From contig SNVD02013627.1 of assembly GCA_013180625.2 (NCBI GenBank), positions 496,001-560,000 of the forward strand: a stretch of 64,000 nucleotides of DNA, written 5' to 3'. The notes under the pieces were generated by a model. The model saw nothing but the letters and a program-made list of their open reading frames with translations. It ran no database searches and was not told the DNA's origin. The position numbers and the translations under genes were made by a program. Shown piece by piece: positions 1 through 12,558 of this stretch (position 1 is its first letter; every line of letters starts with the position of its first letter). This stretch comes from Boswellia sacra (lineage: Eukaryota > Streptophyta > Magnoliopsida > Sapindales > Burseraceae).

Positions 1-98
1 ATTTTTTAGTTAATGACTTAATTCTTGAAAGAATACAAAATGAGTTAAAAAGTGCTTAATTTTCTTATCATGCATGTGTAAATGTTGTAAATATGCAG
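1..98 (+). other. Intron of beta carbonic anhydrase gene (partial)
   Basis: AT-rich sequence ending in a pyrimidine-poor but valid AG acceptor at 97-98, directly before the conserved carbonic anhydrase C-terminal exon. The rest of the gene lies upstream of the window. Confidence 0.75.
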
Positions 99-263
99 GA
101 GGCAGTGAATGTGTCCATTGGAAATCTGCTAACCTATCCTTTTGTGAGAGATGGCTTGGTGAAGAAAACACTTTCACTCAAGGGTGGTTACTATGATTTT
201 GTTAAAGGAAGCTTTGAGCTCTGGGGGCTTGAATTTGGGATTTCTCCATCACTCTCTGTATGA
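99..263 (+). CDS. Beta carbonic anhydrase, C-terminal exon (5' part outside window)
   Basis: Plant beta carbonic anhydrases are zinc enzymes that interconvert CO2 and bicarbonate in chloroplast stroma or cytosol. Only the last 54 codons are present. They read [15 protein letters not shown], then a [13 protein letters not shown] segment, then a TGA stop at 261-263. This is the family's C-terminal helix and strand region (the YPFVR..L..G..YDFV.G.FELW pattern). The exon starts in phase 0 after the AG at 97-98. The zinc ligands (Cys, His, Cys) and the active-site Asp/Arg lie in upstream exons that are not in the window. Downstream, 264 to about 640 is probably 3' UTR. An AG followed by an exon-like stretch near 497 suggests a possible 3' UTR intron, which is unproven. 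The WER-type MYB next door fits the Arabidopsis CA2-WER-AO order, so this is probably the CA2 orthologue. Confidence 0.88.
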   Translation, partial: EAVNVSIGNLLTYPFVRDGLVKKTLSLKGGYYDFVKGSFELWGLEFGISPSLSV

Positions 264-2260
264 ACATCATCAAGTGACCCCATTTCTGTTTCTCTTCCTG
301 ACTAGTATTTCTCCTACCATGTACTTTGTATGCTTTTATGAGCTACAGTTTTTAATAAATATATAGTGGAGAACACCATCGACTTTTTACCAATAAATAA
401 AACTTTTAAATTTCTTAAAATTTCCAGGAAACTAAGAGATGTACTATAATTGGCTTTATTCACTAGTGCAATTTTCTTCTTTTTGTCCTTTGTTAGGTTA
501 AAGATGTGGCCACGATACTACATTGGAAGCTATAGGGACATGCATAGAGGCCATCACTGCCAAGATGAGGCTTTCTTCACTTTTCACATGATCATAAAAT
601 AAACTTGGTTGTGTAGAGACAAGTTCTGTTTATTATGGGAGTCCTGCAACTCAATTATTCCTGTTCAGGCCAAGTTCCTTGACATGTTTTAGCTTACCAT
701 CTCATTCAATCATATTGCTAGAAACAAATTAAGTTCTATTTAAAAACCAAAAAAAAAAAAAGGGAAAGAAGAAAGAAAAGTGAGAATACGATTTTCTGGT
801 GTTCCCATTGGATAAAGTTAACATAAGATTAGGTAACATTAATTGTCAAAATGGTAATGTTACTAATGTAGAATGTTAAGTCATTAACTTAGAACATCAG
901 AATAGTAATATAGTAGACAGTATATACAACATAAAAAATATATATCACAAATTTTTGAGATTGCTAATGTTATCATCAGTCACTATTATGATATCAACTC
1001 AGGTATTGTCACCAATAAAGCAAGAAAGATGAAAGTCTATGATTATTACATTGAAATGTGCTAAAAGTACATCTCACTACTACAAGCCTTGCCACATGAG
1101 AATTGATCGGGAAACAGAAAGGCGGTATAAGCAATTGAAACCTGAAATAATGCTAGGGACAGAGCTGCATTGCATATGGGCCTTCGGAAGCCCATTTCCT
1201 TGATTTCAACTATTCAAAGCTATGGCTTGTCTATGAATGTTGTTTCTTTGTCATGTATGCAAATGTGTAGATACAGTTAAAAGGCACTTTAATTTTCAAT
1301 TTTGAATGTGGGTTGTTGACAATTAAAGTGGCTTCACCTTTATCTGTTGAACTAGACTATAAAATCATATACAAATTTAGCCTCTAAACAAAAAGTTATA
1401 GTAGTTTCCTAGCTAGTTTGGTGGTGTACTTTATTCTTCTATCTCTGTAATCACAATGAAACATGGCATTAGAGAATGATCAATCAATGATCATATCTGA
1501 ATTTAGTCTAGAGAGTGATATTTGAGCATCTCAGTCTCATTCAATATGGAGCGGACGCTGGTTCATATGTTTGCTTTGAGCATTCAAGACCAATTCAAGA
1601 CCCTTGAGGGGACTGAACCCCGGAAAAAGGAAATCATGTTCATGTGGGCCTGTTTGAGTTTACAGTGTCGTATTAACTCCAGTCCTTGCATTCTGTTTGC
1701 GTCCTTTCTTGTCGTCTCAACTACATCAACCGCAATAATTGAAGTTGAACTCAATAAGCATTCATATTTTGGAAGATAGGCAAGGAATTTTCTTGTTATC
1801 TATTACGAGTTTTTTATTTGAAATGATAATTGAGGGCTGTCGTCAAGCATTAAATATTATATTGGTATTATATGTTTAAATAAGATAATCAAACTGTACT
1901 TGTATCTATAGATAAATGGGATAATTTAATTAATAGCAAAAACGTATATATGTATCGGTATTGGACAAAGCACTTTAATTTGATTTAAAGCTCCGCCCTC
2001 ATGTGGGCAGTGCATTGAGTGTTCTGATCAGTAAGCCTGTGACCTTGCATGTGGGTGTGTTTGTGTCTGGAAAAAGAGTGGTCACAAAAACTTAGAACCT
2101 TATCTAGGGTTATTAGTTCCCTTCAATGCATTATGTTTCACGCCCAACAGTCCACCAATCTGTGGGGCCAGAGAAAGTCCGGAACTGGAATACCACATTT
2201 CATTTTGCATAGAAGTTTGTATCTAAACAATGCTTTGCAAACTTCTCCTGGTTCAAAACT

Positions 2261-2309
<49 letters not shown>

Positions 2310-2455
2310 TGTGACTAATTAATACTTATTCTGCTTCTGAATCGTTAATCAGAATGCCTTCCAGAAGCCTAACCAGCTAGGTTATTTATTAGCCTCACAG
2401 CAAATAAATGATAACTTTATAAACAATAGTATTGTTTGACATGCATGTAATATAC
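264..2455. other. 3' flank of carbonic anhydrase and intergenic DNA
   Basis: No coding region recognised. The first few hundred bases are the likely 3' UTR of the carbonic anhydrase. The rest is AT-rich. Open frames at 1522-1779 and 2049-2318 match no family and lack splice or codon-bias support. The only clear structure is the AT microsatellite near 2263-2306. Confidence 0.6.
2263..2306. repeat. (AT)n microsatellite
   Basis: Uninterrupted AT dinucleotide run of about 44 bases, roughly 150 bases beyond the stop of the MYB gene. Likely length-polymorphic. Confidence 0.95.
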
Positions 2456-3762
2456 TCAGATTAAAGAATACTCATCCATAAACTCCAGCATGTTAATGTT
2501 ACCAAGCTCTAACTCATCATCAGGATTCCATAAAGAGTTCACAAAACCTTCATCAATCACGAATTCTTGAGTCTCTGAAACGTTGACCAGAGCTTTCTGG
2601 GTGGTTTTATCCACTAAAATCTCTGTGGTTGCGCTTGTATTATCACTAGGACTTGTTCCTGTGCAGGTCTTAGACACTTGTAGTTTCTGGGAGATTGCCA
2701 AGCTAGAATCACCAACTCTGGATCTTTTCTCTTTGATTCCAAGCTTTTTGCTCAAATGGGTATTCCAATAATTTTTCACTTGATTGTCAGTTCGTCCAGG
2801 CACTCGTTTAGCAATCAAGGACCACCTAAATTTAAGACAACTGCCGAAGGTTAATGGCTTGTCATTGTACAGTAGACATCAAGAGATATTATATATGTAC
2901 TATTTACCAGTACATAATTAGATAGATGTATATTAATAAATGCAACCACCATGATCATTCGTTCATCTGTCCCATAGCATACACAATAATAAAGAAATCA
3001 TGCAACTAAAAAGTCAATATGGGCAAAACCAGAATTTAAACCTACAAATTAATCTGCATATTAACGGGGCAAACCATCATAATTAGTACTATTATTTTTA
3101 TTGATTATTCGGAACTAATAATTAATCATGTCTTTACATTTGATTACAGTTGATTCAACAAATCTCAATGTTCCAGGGATCAAGGTTTAGAAATTACATG
3201 AAAGAAGTTGTGAGTTGTGACTCATTACTAATTATAATTCTAGTAATTGTTTAAACATGATGAGTACAGAATCTATGAAACTAAAAGTATCTGAGCTGCG
3301 GCTAATAAGAAACAGAAGTCATGCACTGATTTTCACCTCTGTAAAGAATAAATAAAAGAAATTGGTCCAACAAGTAACCTGTTTCCGAGGAGCTTATGGA
3401 GCCTAATAATGAGATCTTCTTCTTCCTCAGTAAAATTGCCGCGGTTCACACTGGGGCTTAGGTAGTTCATCCACCTCAACCTACAACTCTTCCCACATCT
3501 ATTCAAACCTACATCACAACACAAAATGAGCAATTCACGAGCTTTCATTTCATGCGCGTGGAGATATATGAAGATGTTTTGAAGACAAGAGAAAACTACA
3601 ATAATATATTGCATATGTGAACTTGCCTGTTTTCTTGGCAACACGATTCCATTGACCTTTGCCATGCACCTTCACATAATCCAAGAGTATCTTGTCTTCT
3701 TCAACTGTCCATAAACCTTTCTTGTATTGGTTCTGATGATCTCCTTCCTTTGTCTTTGTCAT
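2456..3762 (-). CDS. WER: R2R3-MYB transcription factor, WER/GL1/MYB23 clade
   Basis: Three exons (3627-3762, 3379-3508, 2456-2825) give 211 residues. The R2 repeat (about 14-64) has Trp18, Trp38 and Trp58. R3 (about 67-117) has Phe71, Trp90 and Trp109, the usual plant replacement of the first R3 Trp. The bHLH-contact signature is complete: D77-L78, R81, L85, L92, R96. The [11 protein letters not shown] start, the [15 protein letters not shown] segment and the acidic C-terminal tail around [12 protein letters not shown] are typical of WER, GL1 and MYB23. These pair with GL3/EGL3-type bHLH and TTG1 to set trichome or root-hair fate. The 130-bp middle exon is the standard R2R3-MYB size. Translation must start at ATG 3762, because the upstream in-frame codon at 3795 is GTG. 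Intron 1 uses a GC donor (CAG/GCAAGT), and the frame is intact across it. Whether the role is trichome or root-hair fate cannot be decided from sequence. Confidence 0.93.
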
Positions 3763-3857
3763 TGCTCTTTGCTCTCTTTGGACGTAGAAAGACACAGTGT
3801 GTGTGCAAAATTCTTGAGTAGAGTGATCAGTTTAGTTTTGTTGAATGGCTTTTTAAT

Positions 3858-3864
3858 TTATATA
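3858..3864 (-). promoter_or_regulatory. Probable TATA box of the MYB gene
   Basis: TATATAA on the minus strand about 95 bases upstream of the MYB start codon, a plausible distance for a short plant 5' UTR. No other element was assigned with confidence. Confidence 0.5.
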
Positions 3865-4410
3865 AAGAACAGTTGAGTGATGCTTAGAAGGTGGAGTTTG
3901 AGAAGTTACCGTAAACAGTGCATGGAAGAAAGAGCGTACCATCAATCAATGATGCTGACTTTTGATGAGTTGCTCGAAGTGGACAGACCTTGGCACACAT
4001 CTTGATACCTTTGATATCTGTCTGTCTTGACTCTTACTCTTAATCACATATATCTATAATATATCTATATATATTAACGTATTAATTATTTATTCATTTG
4101 TATTGGGAAAGAGCTAGCTACACTACGTATATAGGTAGCTGCTGATCCAATTTTGTTTCCTTTATTTTTCCTTTTCTTCTTTTTGTTGTTTAATTTCCCA
4201 AGGTTACTTCTTTTTACATGATGGGAAGGGTAAGAAAAAATATTGTGTACATCAAAAACCTACGGGGATGCTATGCTATGCAATGCAAGCTATGTCTGAG
4301 ATTTGGCATGCATTCTTTCTATAACTAGGAATTCTTAAGTCTCTGATGAGAAAAGCGTAAATGAATGAAGAGACTCAAATTCTTGCTTCTAGTTTACGGA
4401 GTTCACTTAA

Positions 4411-4522
4411 ACTTTAATGTGTCCTGCTAATCAATGAAGACAATCACACTTCGTTTTTTCCATAAGACTTTAATGTCTCCTGCTAATCAATGAAGACAAT
4501 CACACTTCGTTTTTTCCATAAG
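4411..4522. repeat. 56-bp tandem duplication
   Basis: Two adjacent copies (4411-4466 and 4467-4522), identical except for one base (GTGTCC versus GTCTCC). It lies about 650 bases upstream of the MYB start codon, so it could alter promoter spacing. Confidence 0.93.
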
Positions 4523-4785
4523 AGTTCTAGAGTTGGACGGCATCGTTTTGTTAAAAGTTTTTTTTTTTTTTGGTACGGAGTACTTGTTATCTGTTGAACT
4601 TTAATGATCAATCAATGATCTGCTGTCATGTCCGGTCCTAGCTACCGTGAATTTCCTAATCGTGACAAAACAAATGCTTTCATTTGTTACGAGAAAATAG
4701 TCAGTAAAATATTAACTACTGATTTGTTAAATTAAACAAAAGAAGGTTTTCTTCAACATAATAGATATCATTAAAAATATTTAAA

Positions 4786-4935
4786 ATGATAGTATTTTAC
4801 CAAATTTTTTATTCTAAATTATATAATAAGTGATGTGTTATTGTATTAGTTATCATGTTATTCCATGATTCTTATAATAAACGATATATCACTTATCACA
4901 TTATTTAGGATAAAAATTTAAGAAAAATACCATTA
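4786..4935. mobile_element. Foldback MITE-like element with long inverted arms
   Basis: The left arm reads about GATAGTATTTTACC, then AAATTTTTTATTCTAAAT, ATAATAAGTGAT. The right arm read in reverse gives GGTATTTTTCTT, AAATTTTTATCCTAAAT, ATGTGATAAGTGAT. The arms pair imperfectly over roughly 50-60 bases with a short loop, giving a hairpin of about 150 bp. The exact ends and target duplication are uncertain. A related palindromic stretch with ATCATTTATCACATTAT occurs near 33690-33800. Confidence 0.6.
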
Positions 4936-5453
4936 ATCAATTATTTATAATATAAAAGATTAGCATAAGTTAATGGATGTTTTCCACTACTTCTATTTAA
5001 TTGAATTATATATATAAAAAAAATATATGATACATTTACCTATCTGTCTTTATATTAAAAGTTAACATATACCATTAGAGATTAATTGTATTATTCTATT
5101 GCTCATTGTAATCTATAAACTTTAATAAAACAAAAATAACTCAAGGAAACGAGCTTCTAATAGATAAATAGTGTGACCGCCGGCAGGTTACACCCACGCT
5201 ATTATTATCACTGACCACCGTCCACGACCACGATTAGTGGCCGCCTTATTCTAGTCTTTTCTTCTCCGTCTCTACTAGCCTGTCACAACAAAGTCACATA
5301 CTTAAAACATAATCAGTGGAGCAACAAATAAGTTGTCGAACATCGAGTCAATCACTCTTCATGTCACATGGTCAGGCGTCAAAACGCACAACAAGGACAA
5401 TTGCCCTGCTTACTTTATTACGACTATCCACATAAAAAATGGGACAAATGTAA

Positions 5454-6478
5454 GAGGTTATTTGTTTTTTTACTTCCACTCAAATTTTGATAGTAAGATT
5501 TAAGTGTTAATTTTTATTTGTTAATTTTTTAGTTTGGCACTTAAAAGTAAAGGATATAACTCTTAATTAAAAAAGTAAAATTTTATCATTTTTTTTAATC
5601 ACTAAGGTCTAAATTGTTTATTTTACACAAATACCTTTATATTTTCTATTCTAATAATTAATATAATATTAAAAAATTATATAACATTTGTTAGTTATTT
5701 TTATTTATATTAATAAATTAAATAAAAATTAGTTACAAGTGTCCGTCCTCTGCCGCCCTCCATCATCGTCGACCGACAAACTTATCCCGATGGCAGTAAG
5801 AATGAAAGATATGCATCAAAATGATCATCGTTCCGCGATCTATTCAACCATACAGATTTTGATAGCGATTTGATGCTCCATTAAACCATAGAAGGTTAGA
5901 AAAGATTCAAAAAATCGAATGTTTATGGACCTTTAATGGTCAAACACCGTCCATAACCTTTAAAACTACTCTCATAGACTTGTAGATTGAACGAAGCCGA
6001 TCATGGTAATACCAGACATGTCACAGGATGCACGATTTACACGATGGTTTCAACAATTGCTCAAAATTGTTCAAATTTTATTAATTGTTAAGTTTCATTA
6101 AAAATAAATAAATAAAAGATTTTTTATTATAAAATATCTATTTAATGCATATCATAATATATTTACCGTATTAGAGTAGATATGTACATTTGTAATATGT
6201 AATTTTATTATTAATTATTGATTATTATCGTTATTGATATTTTAATTTAATTTTGTTAAGTATTTAATTTATAAGGTATATTCTATATTAAATAGTGCAT
6301 ATTAATATTATTAGTAAATATGCCATGTTTAAATTAATTTGTTAACTTGAGACTTATTAAAAAATTAAAAACTAAATTAAAAACAAAAGTATCATAAAGT
6401 TATACAAAAATAAGTACTAACAAATGTTAATTACCAATAAGTGCGAAAAAATGTTAAGTGAAAAAAACAAACTACTCC
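5454..6478. mobile_element. Candidate non-autonomous DNA transposon (about 1 kb)
   Basis: The ends carry a shared inverted motif: ATTTGTTTTTTTACTT on the left, and GTTTGTTTTTTTCACTT when the right end is reversed. The subterminal AT-rich arms are loosely similar. The interior (about 5740-6010) is distinctly GC-richer and has no coding capacity. I could not define a target-site duplication, so the boundaries are approximate. Confidence 0.35.
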
Positions 6479-7033
6479 TGGGTACTCAAAATATTACTAT
6501 ATTTTATGTCATACAAAGATGTGTATATAAACTATACGATACGTTAACATCAACCATTAAAGATTTGTTATTAATAATTACCAAAATAGATCAACAACAT
6601 AGGTGCCTTTTAGACAAAATTCTTTAACTAATGATAGTCAAATGTATTTACTAATATATTTTAAATCAATATCAATCAAATATTATTTCCAAATTAAAAA
6701 AAAATTCAAAACCAGTTACGTTTTCTTACCAAATTTTAAAAACAAAAACACAAAATTCAAAAAACAAACACAAATTCCCTAAATGCTTTTGATAATTAGG
6801 ACTCTTCAAGTTGGAAAATCTTAAAGAGGGAGGGATTTTTGGGTTATTTTCTAAGAGAGAAGTGAATACAGACTATTTTGCTTCAGCAATGTAGTAGAAA
6901 TTTGAAATCAGAGATAACACAGTTGCTGAAATATGTACAAGACCCTTTTGGTGAAACAATTAATGCACAAAATTAATGGCATCTTATCGTGTGTATACTG
7001 TACTAACATATACAACCAGGACCATCTTGTTTA

Positions 7034-10000
7034 CTAGGACTCATCAGGCTTTGGTTCAAGTATTACAGGAATCTTCTCTTTATGATCACCACGCAACACC
7101 TCCACAATCACCTGTGTATCAAACAATGTAAAAGTAAATAAACACCTTAGTTATGAAATTTGCAAAGTCTACCGAACCATCTTTCACTGTAAATGAGGAT
7201 ACAGATAAAATTTCTGATGCAGCTTAAACATAAGGATATATTAGTGCATGTGGAAGTAGAACATATTTACAAGGGTTGTGTTTCCTACAAGTTGAAGGGA
7301 ATTCTCTAATACATCTGTTATATCACTGAACGGTAGTAAAAAGGGCACGTTTCTCGTTGATCATTCTCACTACAAAATCACAATTAGTGTACACATGTAG
7401 AGTATCTCTCAAGAGAGGCCAAAATGAAGAAAAGGGGTTAGGATTAAATCATGTTTTCTCCAATGGTTGTTAGCATCTGTGCGGTCAATATATCAGTTTA
7501 ATAACCCACCCAAACTAGAATTTTTTATACCAGTTGACAACATTGTTTGTAATCTTGGACACGGGCCAATATAAAAGAAAGAATTGGAATCTGTAACTTG
7601 AGCTATCAACCCACCTGCAAGTTGCAAGATCAAATACCTAACTTTCCGTGTAACACAAGCATTTGCGTGAATGCAGAGGCGGAGCCGCATGAACTATACC
7701 CCAATCTTCCAAACACGTATATTTTATCTCTCATAGAGTATCTTCCAAGCTAAAATCTCTTCCCCAATCCCTTATGATGTAAGACCAATTAGATTTTAAT
7801 TAAGAATAAAATTAGGAATTTCAATTTGATTTTAAGGATTTTAATAAATTAGAGATTGGACTATTATTAGAGATTTTGACTTCCTAAATTACGAATAATC
7901 CTAATTTAAATTATTTTCCTAATTAACAATTTACTATTTTGTTTTAGATTTATTTTTAATATTTTTTATTAAACTAGGATTAGGATTCCATTTCTTAATG
8001 AGATTTTATTTCCTATTAGAACTATATTTTAAGGTCATATATTTTTTGAGATCGAGTTATTATTGATTTTTGAACTTTTAGTAAAAAAATTATTTCTCCC
8101 TCAGTTTCTTCTATTTTTCCTTCAATTTCCTCTAACTATATATCCCTCCATTTCTTTTAATACGAGGAAACCCATTTCTCATCACCTTGTTTCCTGCTAA
8201 AGTTACAATCTGCCTTCTGTTTAACCCTAAATTAAAATCCTGGCTCCACCAATCCAGTGCATGAGCACTCTTTGACTAAAATATCTCCCTCTTAGTTTGT
8301 ACTAGCACAATCCTGGGGAGCGAACCATCATAGATAAGCTATACTCCAGCATTACATACACAGAGGCACTTACATACCAGTCTATACAACCTCCAATTTT
8401 CCCAATACTCAAGCCAACATCTTAAAACAAGAGAACTTAAGAACATTCGGAAATAAACTCTTTACAACCAAACTTTTAACTTGGTCCAACCGTATCACTT
8501 AGCATGACCACATGAAACTATAATTCTAATTATCATCACAATAGAAAAACCATAACCCAAAAAAAAAATAATAATAATAATAACATTTGATCAGTCAAAA
8601 GGAATGTAAGTGCACCATACCTTATCACCAACTTTACATTGATCAAGAACTCTGTACAAGTCACTGCCATTTGTGACCTTCTTTCCGTTCACAGATGTTA
8701 TGATATCACCCAAAATTAGTCTACCATAGGCATCACGTTTAGTTGACAGCAGACCCTGCAAAACAAGACAGTTCAGGTCTACCTAAAATGGAAGCATATC
8801 TTCACACTTCTGATACTAAAATTAGACAAGAGGAAATACAAAGCCTAACATTTAATGGAAAGAATGTTATATTCTAAAATATGAAACTAAAAATTAGAAA
8901 GGAAATGATTATCCATACCGCTTTGCCGGCTGGACCATTTGGAGGTGCATCTAAGACAAGAACCCCACTAACGCCTAACTGCTCCACTGATTGATCAGGT
9001 GCAAACTTAATCCCTAATATAGGTCTAGTGACCTTTCCAAACTTCACCAGCTGATCGACAATACCACTTACCTGGAAACAAATGAACAATGATTCACATT
9101 TTTTAACCATGAGAAAAGAAGCAATTTAGCATCCCAAATTCAATAAATAGAGCTCCTAATCAAAATGAAAGCCAAGGAGTAAGCAGTAACTCACAGTGTC
9201 AACAGGAATAGAGAATCCCACTCCAGAGGATGCACCAGACGGAGAATAAATAGCCGTATTTATTCCAATAAGGTTTCCTGCACTATCAAGAAGTGGCCCT
9301 CCACTGTTACCAGGATTAATTGCAGCATCAGTCTGTATGACATCCTGAATTGGACGGCCGGTAGCAGCAGAACTAATTTCTCTACGTAGTCCACTATAAT
9401 GAACATAAAAGAATTCATTAGCAAATCATATGGTTTTATCAATAGACAAAAACATATTCATATATGAAATTATAGCATGAAACATAGAAACAGCACATAA
9501 TAAAAAGTTAAAAAGGGCAGGTATTTAACATCAGCTTACCATTTTGAGAAATATTTTCTTGTTAGTAAATGCTTTTAACTTCTTTTTAAATAGTAAGATA
9601 ATATTAAAACTTACTATTTTAATTTCTTATCATGTGCTCCAAAAGGTTCTTATTTAAAGTCATTATTTTTATGAACTTCTGGTATGTCTATGAGAAAGGA
9701 AGTGCCAAAGGTTTATATATCTTTCTTTCTTCATCAAACTTGTAATCTATATTAGTAATCATTTGCATTTTTAAAATAAAAATATCTGACTTTGAGTAAC
9801 TCTAAAAGATCATTTCAACAAATTGAAAAACTACTAAAATGTGACCAAAACGTACTCTATGGCTCAAGAAGAGAACCAAATTTCAGGAGATTTTAAGCAT
9901 AGCAAAATTATAAACTTGCACATCGAAGATAAAATTTCATTACTTATACCTGATCACCCCGGTTGTTAGGGTATGGTCAAGTCCAAACTGCAAAAGTATA

Positions 10001-12558
10001 AACATCAATTCAGGAATCAGACTGTTGATTAAGAAAATATCATAAAATTTTTAGAGCAAGATCAGCAACTTAAATGATCTGACATAATTTTTATTTAGAA
10101 TTTATAAGCCATGTTAGATATGGGAGCAATATTAGTTGACATAAGATCTTCATAATATAAAATCACATTTAATAGGCAAAGCCTCAGGAAGAATCTATCC
10201 TCATATGCACAAAAGAAAATTCAGGGAACCAATTCTCTTAGTTGCCTTCTTCAAATCGGCTTTTAGAAGAAATTATATTTGAAAAATATTATTACATACC
10301 AATATCTTAAATAAGTGACACACATTTTCTAAAGAACAGGTCTTCTTATTACTCAAACTTTATCATATAACCGACACTTATGCATGTCATGAAGTTAACA
10401 TTTAAAGTGCCCAAAGAGAAAAAATACTATGAACCATGCGATACTCACAGGGTTGCCGATGGCATATACTTTCTGGCCAACAAGCAAATCTGCAGAGACA
10501 CCAACAGGTATAGGTCTTAGTTTGCCATTGGGTGCTTCAATACGCAAAACAGCAACATCCTTGTCTTGGTCAAATCCAACGACTTTTGCATCATAAGTTG
10601 ACTGGTCAGCAAGAGTGACTCTGCAGATCACTAGCGCAAGTTTAACACGCCAACAGTAAGGACATACCCAAATCTAAAGTTAAACCATAACTTTTGCTCG
10701 CACATTTACACACGGAGAGCCATGCATCATGGCAGATAGATAGAGTCATAAAATTACAGACTGACTATATGGAAAGTACAGGGCACAAACTAACCATTTC
10801 TTAATAGAAAGTATTAAAAATGTTTTAGAATAAAATAGCCAATGAGGGTGAACAAGCAGTCCATTAAAGATTAAAGGAGTAGACTAAGACAAGAGAAAAC
10901 TACACAAAATAATAACTCAATCAGCCCTATCTAACCAAAAACACCCAAATCAACTATAACCCAGAACTCCCTCCCAGTTCAAACTACCATAATACTACTC
11001 TAGAAACATAAAGATAAAAAAAAAAAGATAAAAGAATAACATTACAACATGATTAGTCTTGCCAAGAACACTTCAAGAAGAGGTGTCTAGTCCCTAAACA
11101 GATTTGCTTCCATATCCATTCTCATGACTTTGGAACCTTTTTAGTCCAAGATTTTCATCATTGCATCAGGCAACGGCTCCGTAATACATACCATGATTTA
11201 GACCAACATTATTTAAATACACTTATTACTAGTGTGAATAGTTCTACAATACCACAGATAGCAACAGGAGGTATGATGTAGCTGCAGAATGAGATTGCAA
11301 CCAATGTAACTTTAATCTCAACCATAGATGGAATTGTTAAACCAATTTATGTTCTTTAACCTCAAAACTACAAATGCTGGTATTTCGTCAAGTGAAAAGC
11401 ATCAATGCATGTACTAATTTCAGAAACTTATAACAGCATCCAATATGGACACTTTAATAAATTTAAGAGACCAACTATATTGCAGGGTAGAAATTCCAGT
11501 CACATTAATAAAAAATCATCTTTTCCAAACACTCAAACATGAAATTTCTAACACCAAACATACATTATAATACCAAAATGCTGTTCTGGCAATTTCTGAT
11601 GTTCAATGTTGCCAAAACCATGGTTCAACAACGTTAATGGTGATCATGGTGCGATCGTTAACCCGTAATTAATCCAAGAACCAATAAATAAACAACCTCA
11701 ACCCCATCTTCTATGTCAGTCCAATATTTTGATGTCAGAAAGCGACAGCAACTGATATCAGGTTAAACTAGAAAAGAGACCATTTATCTTGTATAAATTA
11801 AGCTGTTAGCAGTCGAAACAAATTTGAAACAAATTTGAAGTCCAAAGCTATATATATATATTGATTGATGAAAGAAAGCAAACTAAACTTGAGATCAGAA
11901 GCGCCACGAATCACATGATAATTGGTGACAATGTGACCCTGTTTATCCCAAACAAAACCCGACCCGGAACCTTGTGGAACCTCCAATACATCCAACGTAA
12001 ACGCATCCTGCCTACAATTGTAATAACCACTCAATAAATAAACAAAATATTCTATAATTTAATAATTAAGCAAGAACTTTGTAGGAAAAAAACCAAATAT
12101 TTGGCGAACCTAGCAGCGAGATTGGTGATGTAAACAACAGAAGGAGTGTTCTCTTGAAAGAGACGGACAGTTGCGAGTTCATCGGACTGGAGCTTACGCG
12201 AAGGAGTGACGACAAAGGCCGAGGCGGAATCAACGTTGGTGAGAAGCAGAGAGAAGGACAAAACGACCGAACTACAGAAAACCAAGAGCGAGTCAAGAGA
12301 TGAAGTAAGCAAGGGCTTTTTGGTAAATACAAGGAGTTTAGAGACAGCTGAAGTTGAAGTTGAGTCAGTGTGAGCGGAGCTGGTGAGAGAGTTGTTGAAA
12401 ATGAAAGAAGTGGTGGTGGTGCTGGATTTGGTGCGGAGAGGGAAGGATTTGGAGAAGTAAAAGGTGGTGGAGTTAGTGAGTGGTGGTGGTCTGTTTGGAG
12501 AGCGGGAAAATGGGAAGGGAAGGAAAATTGTGGAAATGAATGAATAAGCAGTCGCCAT
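7034..12558 (-). CDS. DEG1: DEG1 serine protease, chloroplast thylakoid lumen
   Basis: Eight exons: 12110-12558, 11889-12011, 10449-10620, 9950-9987, 9195-9393, 8919-9071, 8621-8755 and 7034-7111. They join without a stop to give 448 residues, close to Arabidopsis DEG1. This ATP-independent HtrA-family protease degrades lumenal and photosystem II proteins such as damaged D1. The N-terminus is a Ser/Thr-rich transit peptide. A hydrophobic stretch at about 88-110, ending in an ASA site, is a bipartite signal for the thylakoid lumen. The trypsin-like domain has His182 (TNYHV), Asp212 (DKDVAVL) and Ser291 (NPGNSGGPL), so the triad is complete. A single PDZ domain covers roughly 335-440 ([18 protein letters not shown]...[12 protein letters not shown]). 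The 38-nt fourth exon and the 1.27-kb intron 2 are unusual in size. It lies tail-to-head between the MYB and OM47-like genes, as in the Arabidopsis GL1-DEG1-OM47 order. Confidence 0.96.

Larger units (their letters stand above)
3865..7033. other. Intergenic region between MYB and DEG1
   Basis: No gene recognised. It holds the MYB promoter, a 56-bp tandem duplication, a foldback element near 4786-4935 and a roughly 1-kb element with TTTGTTTTTTT-type inverted ends near 5454-6478. The final part, up to 7033, is the 3' UTR side of DEG1. Confidence 0.6.

Noticed and set aside
3763..3795. Longer N-terminus for the MYB starting at 3795
   Set aside because: The codon there is GTG; the first ATG in frame is at 3762, which also fits the usual short N-terminus of WER-type proteins.
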